20,157 nucleotides of DNA from positions 1 to 20,157 of the IMG/VR virus record IMGVR_UViG_3300040806_000323; one strand, given 5' to 3'. The position numbers and the translations under genes are program-made. Below, piece by piece: positions 14,109-20,157 of this stretch; within the stretch, counting starts at the first letter, position 1, and the number at the start of each line of letters is the position of its first letter. The notes beneath the pieces were generated by a model, which had not been told where the DNA came from, ran no database searches, and saw only the letters and a program-made list of their open reading frames with translations. The stretch comes from a virus.

Positions 14109-17100
14109 ATGGTTGTTGATCCAAGAACCGTTGGCCCTGCGCCCCTTGTGGGTGGTCAGTCTGTTAACTTTTCTCGGCCCACCTTTGGGGAAAGTTGGTC
14201 TGCGTCTACTGGGTTTTATCTTGATCCAATCGCTGAGCGGTTTCGTAATGTCTCTCAGTACGGCCTAACACCTGACCCTGACTATGACTGGCGGTCTGGT
14301 ATTCCTGAGGGAATGAGCCAGTTTGCTGGTGCCTATGCCAGAGCTGTGAACGCAGATCATGCGGCCGAAATTACTAGGGCAATCAATGAGTCTCTGAACC
14401 GACGCGATGTGATGGCTCGGGCTCCGTTCGCTCAACAATTTGCTGCTGAAATGCTCAACCCAATCAACCTTGTTGGCCTTCCTGTAGCGGGCCCTGCATC
14501 CGCCGGTATTCGTGGTATTGGTGGCGCAGCCCTTCGTGGTGGCGTTGCCGCTGGTGCTACTGAGGCTTTGCTGTCTGGTGTGGCTAGTGTTTCCGATCCG
14601 ACAATCACTGGATCGGAGATTGCGGTCAATTCGCTATTCACTGGCTTGTTTGGTGGTGCGCTGACGGGTGGTGCATCTATTCCTGCGGCTCGTCGTCTTG
14701 GCGTTCAACAGCAAATGCAAGCTCAGTTTTCAATGATGGATCGCCTTGCCACCTTGGCTGGTCGTCGTGGCAATGTTGACTTTGAGGCGCTTGCCTCGGC
14801 CCCTGCGCGTGAGAACCGGGCTCTCGGTCAGGATGATACTGTTGAGACTGTTCATGCCGAGTTTGAACAAAGAGCAGCGGCTTTGCAGCGTGAGCTTAAT
14901 CAGCTTGAGCCCGGCTCCGGCGAGTCTCGCATTGTTCAGGATCAACTTGATGAGCTGAGGGCGCAGCAACAGCCGTACAGTCAAGAATTGTACCTTCGTG
15001 ATATTGAGGCTGAGGGCCTTAATGTCAGCGACTTGTATCGCCCTTCTGCTGGAGGTGATAACTGGTTCTTGAACTGGGTAAGCACCCCCATGCGCAGAGC
15101 CTACACTTCCAACTGGGGCAATGAGGTTAAGCGCACGTTTCATCTGCTGGCAGGTGACGGCGGAACTCAACTCAATCTGCACCTTGCTGGTCAAACGGAT
15201 GGCCTGTCTGTCTATCAAAGGTCTGCCACTGAGATGGGTCAGTATGCCAATGTCCATCTTCGCGTTCTTCAATCTTGGGCTGATGATACTAACGCTCCTT
15301 CGATTGGTAGCTCTCGACTGGCTGGCACTGACTTGAATACAACAAGCATGGCTCGCCGCCTTCAAAATACTGGGGATGACTTTGCTTCGTGGATCACTGA
15401 GGTCAACCGTCGTCGCGTGATGGGCGAGGAAATGTCAGAGGCTCAAGCCGCTGCCGCTGCTGAGATTGATCGCTACTTCACGTCTTGGGAACAGCGCCTT
15501 ATTGAGACTGGTCAGATTCGCACCAGAGAAAACATGGGGCGTCAGATCAATCGCCTTGAGGATGAGATAAGCGCGCTTGAGTCTGAGCTTGCTCGCGCTG
15601 AGGCTGGTGCTCGCACTGACCGTCCTGTTGCTGCAATGGAGGGAACGCTTCGCTCTCGTCAGGAGCTCTTGGCTGAGCTTCAATTTGAACTTGAGAACTT
15701 GCCTTCTGGTCAGAGCGTTGAACCATACAACCCGCGCTACTGGAACACTGGTGAGATTAGGCGTAACCGTGATCGCTTTGCTCAGATTCTCAGAGAGCAC
15801 TATGAAGAGAGCCCATATATCTTCACCTACAATAAGCAGGCTCGAAAGTGGGAGCGCACCCGGCTTTCCACTGATCCCGACGCAATCAATGCTCGTGTTG
15901 AAAACACTATCGACACTATCCTTGGTCAGCGTCAGGACGTGGTAGAAGTTTCTGAGCTTTACGTTGGTTCTGGTCGTGGCGGCAATATCCGCGCGCGTCA
16001 GCTCGACATTCCAAACTCTCGGGTCTGGGAGTTTATCGAACAGAACCCAATGGTCACCTTGCGGAACTATGCTGCAAGGACTGCGCCTCAGTATCACTTC
16101 CGCAAAACCTTTGGTGGCAAGACGCGTCAACAGGTTGTTGATCAGTTTCGCAATCAAATGAGGCAGGATGGTCGGAGCGCAAAGGAAATCGCTCGCGCTA
16201 CTCGTGACTTCAACCACATGTACGATCGCGTTGTGGGCGCTGTTCTGCGCGATCCTGAGTCATGGGATCAGCGTGTTGCTGAGGTTCTTCGCTTCGCCGC
16301 ATCGACCACTTACCTTGGCGGCGCTGGTCTTGCCGCTGTTGCGGATGCCGGCCGTTTGATCATGGACACTGACATGGGCGTGTTAGCTCGCGCCATGCCT
16401 GCGTTTTTTGATAGGTCTCTTCGTCAGACTTCTGTGCGGGAAACTCGACTTGCTGGTGCGGCCCTTGAGCTTTTGCTTGGCTCTGCTGGTCAGCGTGTTG
16501 TTGATGATCAGATGTTCAACTTTATGAACAGCGGCAGGATGGATCGCATTCAAAGCGCGTTCCATATTATGAACGGTCTTGGCCCCGTGACTGTCTTTAC
16601 CAAACAGTTTGCTGGTATGACTGGCGCGCACATGATTATTGAGGCTTCTCAGCGTGTTCGTGCTGGTGATGCTACTGCGTTTGATCGCGCCTTCCTTGCT
16701 CGTCTTGGCGTTGATGAAGATGCTGCCGGTAGGATTTCAGATGCACCTTGGCAGGCGGATGTTGAGAGTGGCCTTATCCTGCCCAACACTGAGGCTTGGT
16801 CGAATGGATATACCATTCCCAGAACTGAGGCCGGCCGTGTTAATGTGATTGAGGCTGGCGATGAGGCTTACATCAGTAAGCTGTCTCGTGGTGGTGAAGA
16901 GGTTGCGGCTCGCTACGACCCAACAGCAAACACTATCTACTTCAATAGGGAACTGATTGAAGGTGAGATGTTTGATCGTCGCGCGTGGACTTCGCCGCGA
17001 ATGGAGGGCGTTGATCCTCTTCCCGACAATGCGTTTTCAACTCCGCGTGAGTTTTCCAACTTTGTTATGTGGCATGAGATCATGCACACTCGCTTCTCTG

Positions 17101-17903
17101 CTGATGATCTTGGCTTGCCACCTCAAAGCGCAGTATATGAAAACCGCATTAACCAGATGGCTATGGAACAGCATCGCAACTCAATGCAGGTTGCAGATGA
17201 AACCGTCGAGATTTTTCGCGGCGCGTTGAACACTCACATCAACAACACGATCATCACGGCAACGCCCGCAGATAAGCCAATCATCATGGACGGCGTTGTC
17301 TATGTGCCGGATCACATTGGTGCCCGCTTTGGCTTGGAGCCTGATACTCGCAATCCCGGATACTCTCGTGTCGAGAACGGCCTCTTGGCTCTGCCGTTCC
17401 AGTTCTATTCCTTCTCTTTGGCAAACGTGAACAAGACTGTTGGCCTTATGATGCAGGGCGCTGTTCGCAATCGACTGATGGGCGTAGCAGCCATGATGGC
17501 TATGGGTTACATGGTGACTGCAATCAGAACGCCTGACTACGTTTGGGATAATATGAGCCCTCAGGATAAGCTGGCTCGGTCCTTTGACATGTCTGGCGTT
17601 GCCGCGCTTTACAGTGACCTGATGTACACCACGATGCAGACCACGCTTGCGATGGGTGGGCCAAATCTGACCGGCGGCATTCTGCAACCTCGCTATCCTC
17701 AACAGCCAAGCGCGGTTGACGCAATAACCAATGTGACTGGCGCTGCAAGCGGGTGGACTGCGGACATGATCATGTCGATGATGACTTTTGCCGGGGGTGA
17801 CTACGGCGAAGGCGCGTCCCAATTCATTCGCAATCTGCCGTTTTCTAATCTATGGTTCCTCAAGAATGATGTGAACCAGCTTGGTCGCTACATCTCTGGC
17901 TAA
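14109..17903 (+). CDS. Internal virion (ejection) protein, T7 gp16-like, with predicted zinc metalloprotease domain
   Basis: The 1264-residue size is close to T7 gp16 (1318), the inner-membrane part of the ejection conduit. A Gly/Ala-rich hydrophobic stretch (about 117-195) could contact membrane. Coiled coils lie at about 249-294 and 474-532 (INRLEDEISALESELARAE). The C-terminus has a Met-rich hydrophobic helix (LMGVAAMMAMGYMVT) and the family-like ending FSNLWFLKNDVNQLGRYI. I see no lytic-transglycosylase motif at the N-terminus, unlike T7 gp16. Instead, residues about 935-1040 carry RYDPTANTIYFN, the zinc motif HEIMH (His989, Glu990, His993) and YENRINQMA with Glu1011 as a third-ligand candidate. 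Start ATG 14109 follows AAGGGG. Confidence 0.85.
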   Translation: MVVDPRTVGPAPLVGGQSVNFSRPTFGESWSASTGFYLDPIAERFRNVSQYGLTPDPDYDWRSGIPEGMSQFAGAYARAVNADHAAEITRAINESLNRRDVMARAPFAQQFAAEMLNPINLVGLPVAGPASAGIRGIGGAALRGGVAAGATEALLSGVASVSDPTITGSEIAVNSLFTGLFGGALTGGASIPAARRLGVQQQMQAQFSMMDRLATLAGRRGNVDFEALASAPARENRALGQDDTVETVHAEFEQRAAALQRELNQLEPGSGESRIVQDQLDELRAQQQPYSQELYLRDIEAEGLNVSDLYRPSAGGDNWFLNWVSTPMRRAYTSNWGNEVKRTFHLLAGDGGTQLNLHLAGQTDGLSVYQRSATEMGQYANVHLRVLQSWADDTNAPSIGSSRLAGTDLNTTSMARRLQNTGDDFASWITEVNRRRVMGEEMSEAQAAAAAEIDRYFTSWEQRLIETGQIRTRENMGRQINRLEDEISALESELARAEAGARTDRPVAAMEGTLRSRQELLAELQFELENLPSGQSVEPYNPRYWNTGEIRRNRDRFAQILREHYEESPYIFTYNKQARKWERTRLSTDPDAINARVENTIDTILGQRQDVVEVSELYVGSGRGGNIRARQLDIPNSRVWEFIEQNPMVTLRNYAARTAPQYHFRKTFGGKTRQQVVDQFRNQMRQDGRSAKEIARATRDFNHMYDRVVGAVLRDPESWDQRVAEVLRFAASTTYLGGAGLAAVADAGRLIMDTDMGVLARAMPAFFDRSLRQTSVRETRLAGAALELLLGSAGQRVVDDQMFNFMNSGRMDRIQSAFHIMNGLGPVTVFTKQFAGMTGAHMIIEASQRVRAGDATAFDRAFLARLGVDEDAAGRISDAPWQADVESGLILPNTEAWSNGYTIPRTEAGRVNVIEAGDEAYISKLSRGGEEVAARYDPTANTIYFNRELIEGEMFDRRAWTSPRMEGVDPLPDNAFSTPREFSNFVMWHEIMHTRFSADDLGLPPQSAVYENRINQMAMEQHRNSMQVADETVEIFRGALNTHINNTIITATPADKPIIMDGVVYVPDHIGARFGLEPDTRNPGYSRVENGLLALPFQFYSFSLANVNKTVGLMMQGAVRNRLMGVAAMMAMGYMVTAIRTPDYVWDNMSPQDKLARSFDMSGVAALYSDLMYTTMQTTLAMGGPNLTGGILQPRYPQQPSAVDAITNVTGAASGWTADMIMSMMTFAGGDYGEGASQFIRNLPFSNLWFLKNDVNQLGRYISG

Positions 17904-17977
17904 GGACCAGTAAATTACATTCTCCAATCCAAGACTTTATGTTATGTTGAAGATGCCCGAAATGAACGGAGGCCAAC
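17904..17977 (+). promoter_or_regulatory. Intergenic gap before the fibre genes, weak promoter candidate
   Basis: This is the largest gap between genes in the right half. It holds TTACAT and TATGTT separated by 17 bases (about 17915-17943), a poor sigma-70 match, and the Shine-Dalgarno GGAGG at 17968-17972. GTTGAAGATG (about 17946) also occurs in the capsid leader at 6238. No convincing terminator is present. Confidence 0.2.
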
Positions 17978-18259
17978 ATGGCTCAATACACAGATATCGT
18001 CCTCACTGCCGATGACTGGACTCAGCTTACAGACGCTGACGTGACTACGATCACTTTCCAGAACAAGGGAACCTACCACATCCTTGTGAAGGGGACGACC
18101 GACGCAACCAAACCCACTAATGATGATGGCGCGATTCGCTACAATCCCGGTCAAGGTGAGCTCAACACTGCTCTTTCTGACTTGTTCCCCGGCATTTCTG
18201 CGGCTCGCGTTTGGGCTTATGCCGACAAATCGCTAGGGGTTATGGTTGGTCATGCGTGA
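17978..18259 (+). CDS. Small beta-rich phage protein upstream of the fibre
   Basis: ATG 17978 has GGAGG five bases upstream. The 93-residue product begins MAQYTDIVLTADDWTQLTDA and continues ITFQNKGTYHILVKGT, then AIRYNPGQGELNTALSDLFP. It ends with a segment containing RVWAYADKSLGVMVGHA. This is a compact beta-sandwich-like pattern that I recall in short hypothetical proteins next to tail fibres in marine podoviruses. A structural role at the tail, for example as an adaptor or receptor-side accessory, is inferred from position. Its end overlaps the fibre start at 18252. Confidence 0.7.
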   Translation: MAQYTDIVLTADDWTQLTDADVTTITFQNKGTYHILVKGTTDATKPTNDDGAIRYNPGQGELNTALSDLFPGISAARVWAYADKSLGVMVGHA

Positions 18260-20157
18260 GATTGTTTCTCCCCTGAGCGGTATCCGCAGCCCCTTTGGGC
18301 AGCGGCGTGATCTGTACAAGGTTCTTGGCTTCAAGCCGGGGCTGGTTGCGGACTTCGGGGCCGAATACTACCGCGCGACCGGGCGCACCACGTTTGCCAA
18401 TGCGATCACCCACGCAGCCACCACCAACGCAACGATGGTTGACAGTGACGGGCTGCTCAAGTGGCGTCCCCATAACTTGCTGACGTATAGCGAGGACTTC
18501 ACGAACGCGGCTTGGGGTAAAACAAGCGTCACTGTTTCAGCGGCTGCTGCTACCGCTCCAAATGGATCAACTACGGCAGATTTGGTCGAGTTAGTTGGCG
18601 CTGCGGGGAATAATCAAACTATTTTTACGTTCTACACAATTTCAGCAAATATGACTTATGGTCTTTGGGTCAAAGCCATTACTACTGCTGATGTCGGAAA
18701 AACTATTCGCCTTGACAGCACGGGTGGCGGCGCAGTTGCAAAAACTGTATCTTTGACGGCTGATTGGCAATTTGTATTCATTAGCCCGTCCCCAAATGGT
18801 TATGCGCAATACCGGCTTATTTCTGTTCCCGGCTCAACAGCGACTCAGTTTTACCTCTGGGGCGCTCACCTCTACCGCTCTGACCTAGGCGGCATGGTCA
18901 ACAACCCTGACACCGGCGACAGCTACGTTCCCACAACCTCTGCTGCTGTGTATCTCCCCCGGAGAAACCACCACGTCTGGAACGGCTCTGCATGGGTGAA
19001 CGAGGGCCTGCTGCATGAGAGCGAAGCGCGGACGAACCTGACCACGTATTCAAATGACTTCTCTCAGGCTTATTGGTCGGATCAAAATGCAACTAGAGCC
19101 ACGACCACTGACGATTTTACCACCATAACACCCACCGGCGCTTCATCTGCCATAAGGTTTTCAGGTAACGAGGCTGTATCAGGATCAACTTCGTACGTCT
19201 TTACCGCTGATTTTCGGCAGAACGGCGCTGATTTTGGTTTCGTTCAATTGAACTCGAATGGGGGGACACTTCGCGCAACATCGACCTACATAGACTTTTC
19301 TGACGGTTCCATAACGGTACTTAGCGAGGCTGGCGGTGGGTATTCCGCCCAAGAAGGATTTGTAGAACAGGTTGGGAGCGGTATCTATCGTGTGTCTCTG
19401 GTCGTGACCACTGACGCCGATCACACTGGTTTGAAGGGTTACATTGGGGCAGCTACAGCAGTCGGCACAAAAACATCTTCTGGGGCCGATACCATTGACG
19501 TTCGGTACTCACAGTTCGAAGAAGGCTCCACCCCCTCCAGCTACATCCCCACCAATGGCTCCACAGCCACCCGTGCAGCCGAGACACTGACCATTCCTGC
19601 CGCAACCCTGATCGACGCAGGGATCATCAAGCAAGGGCCGGAGGCGGTCACGAATGGGACGTTCGATACTGACAGTGATTGGACGAAGGGAACCAACGCG
19701 ACCATCTCGGGCGGGCTGCTAACTTACGCCGGAGGGTCTGGGAATACTGATACCTTCCAGCCACTTTCTAACGGAACGATTGAAAGCGGTAAGGTTGTTA
19801 AGGTCACATACACAATTTCAGGGCGCACAGGTGGGTCTGCTACGGTCAGACTAGGTGCTACCTCTGGCACAGCTAGGTCGGCTGATGGGACATATACCGA
19901 TTATCTGGTTTCGCCCGGTTCTGGCACCCTATATGCAGACATTTCTTCTAACTTCGTCGGTTCCATCGACAACATCTCCGTCAAAGAACTCTCCATGCCC
20001 GGTGAGGTGGTCATCGGTGATGAACTAGTCACGAATGGGACGTTTGATACGGATAGCGATTGGACGAAGGGAACCGGTTGGACGATCAGTGGTGTTGCGA
20101 CAGCAACTTCTGCAACTTCTGGCCTTTACCAAGCACTGAGCCTCGTAGCCGGAAACA
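18252..20157 (+). CDS. Modular tail fibre / receptor-binding protein (3' end beyond window)
   Basis: An uninterrupted frame from ATG 18252 runs off the right edge, giving at least 635 residues. It begins REIVSPLSGIRSPFGQR, an N-terminal tag that I recall from tail fibres of alphaproteobacterial phages and that probably docks to the tail. Two related beta modules follow: residues about 75-240 (NLLTYSEDFTNAAW to DSYVPTTSAAVYLP) and 262-440 (NLTTYSNDFSQAYW to GSTPSSYIPTNGS). Then come carbohydrate-binding-like modules starting VTNGTFDTDSDWTKGT at residues 466 and 593, 127 residues apart. This is a receptor-binding architecture for a surface glycan. The Shine-Dalgarno is weak and the start overlaps the previous gene by eight bases, so coupling is likely. 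Confidence 0.85.
   Translation, partial: MREIVSPLSGIRSPFGQRRDLYKVLGFKPGLVADFGAEYYRATGRTTFANAITHAATTNATMVDSDGLLKWRPHNLLTYSEDFTNAAWGKTSVTVSAAAATAPNGSTTADLVELVGAAGNNQTIFTFYTISANMTYGLWVKAITTADVGKTIRLDSTGGGAVAKTVSLTADWQFVFISPSPNGYAQYRLISVPGSTATQFYLWGAHLYRSDLGGMVNNPDTGDSYVPTTSAAVYLPRRNHHVWNGSAWVNEGLLHESEARTNLTTYSNDFSQAYWSDQNATRATTTDDFTTITPTGASSAIRFSGNEAVSGSTSYVFTADFRQNGADFGFVQLNSNGGTLRATSTYIDFSDGSITVLSEAGGGYSAQEGFVEQVGSGIYRVSLVVTTDADHTGLKGYIGAATAVGTKTSSGADTIDVRYSQFEEGSTPSSYIPTNGSTATRAAETLTIPAATLIDAGIIKQGPEAVTNGTFDTDSDWTKGTNATISGGLLTYAGGSGNTDTFQPLSNGTIESGKVVKVTYTISGRTGGSATVRLGATSGTARSADGTYTDYLVSPGSGTLYADISSNFVGSIDNISVKELSMPGEVVIGDELVTNGTFDTDSDWTKGTGWTISGVATATSATSGLYQALSLVAGN
19647..19694 (+). repeat. 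Fibre module repeat, first copy
   Basis: This 48-base segment encodes VTNGTFDTDSDWTKGT and recurs at 20028-20075, 381 bases downstream and in the same frame. The copies differ at four bases, all synonymous, so the 16 residues are identical. Confidence 0.9.
20028..20075 (+). repeat. Fibre module repeat, second copy
   Basis: This is the second copy of the 48-base segment at 19647, with four synonymous differences. It marks the start of another module that continues beyond the window. Confidence 0.9.

Noticed and set aside
14730-16217. Minus-strand open frames opposite the gp16-like gene
   Set aside because: They are antisense shadows of a 1264-codon gene, without start signals or recognisable motifs.
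17880-17905. Terminator after the gp16-like gene
   Set aside because: Only a four-pair CTGG/CCAG stem is possible and no T tract follows.

Overview
The window is part of a tailed-phage genome: the structural module of a T7-like podovirus. All genes lie on the + strand, tightly packed and mostly overlapping, with no sign of chromosomal DNA, tRNAs, insertion sequences or CRISPR. Gene order and protein motifs match the T7 virion block: large terminase, portal, scaffold, major capsid, tail tubular proteins A and B, three internal (ejection) proteins, then a tail fibre. The terminase precedes the portal, unlike T7, where it lies after the tail genes. The motifs resemble those of marine podoviruses of (alpha)proteobacteria. 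That host guess rests on remembered family resemblance, not a search.

Layout. 1-484: the end of a gene resembling a small terminase / helix-turn-helix protein (3-116), then a gene-poor stretch with a precise 42-bp tandem array (115-282), a hairpin, G-rich and C-rich tracts, a T tract and one weak T7-promoter-like sequence. 485-1414: five very small coupled genes, including a conserved phage hypothetical, a cysteine-near-N-terminus 'CFG' protein and an AT-hook protein. 1408-6210: terminase, a second CFG protein, portal, a small conserved protein, scaffold and a GNAT-like protein. 6211-7400: a structured leader, the major capsid protein, a small probable head-associated protein and a UUCG-capped hairpin. 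7409-10203: tail tubular A and B. 10203-17903: gp14-, gp15- and gp16-like ejection proteins. 17978-20157: a small beta-rich protein and a modular tail fibre that runs off the right edge.

How it works together. The terminase packages DNA through the portal into a shell built on the scaffold. Tail tubular A and B form the adaptor and nozzle. The gp14/15/16-like proteins leave the virion first to form the ejection conduit, and the fibre recognises the host surface. Translational coupling is widespread: TGATG overlaps at 873, 1052, 7985 and 10201, and longer overlaps at 567, 1223, 1408, 3190, 4709, 4965, 5686 and 18252.

Main leads: (1) a zinc-metalloprotease-type HExxH motif with a downstream Glu in the gp16-like ejection protein, which lacks a visible N-terminal transglycosylase; (2) a perfect C(UUCG)G hairpin placed exactly between Shine-Dalgarno and AUG of the tail tubular A gene; (3) the 42-bp iteron-like array with a GAATTC palindrome in each unit; (4) recently duplicated modules in the tail fibre.
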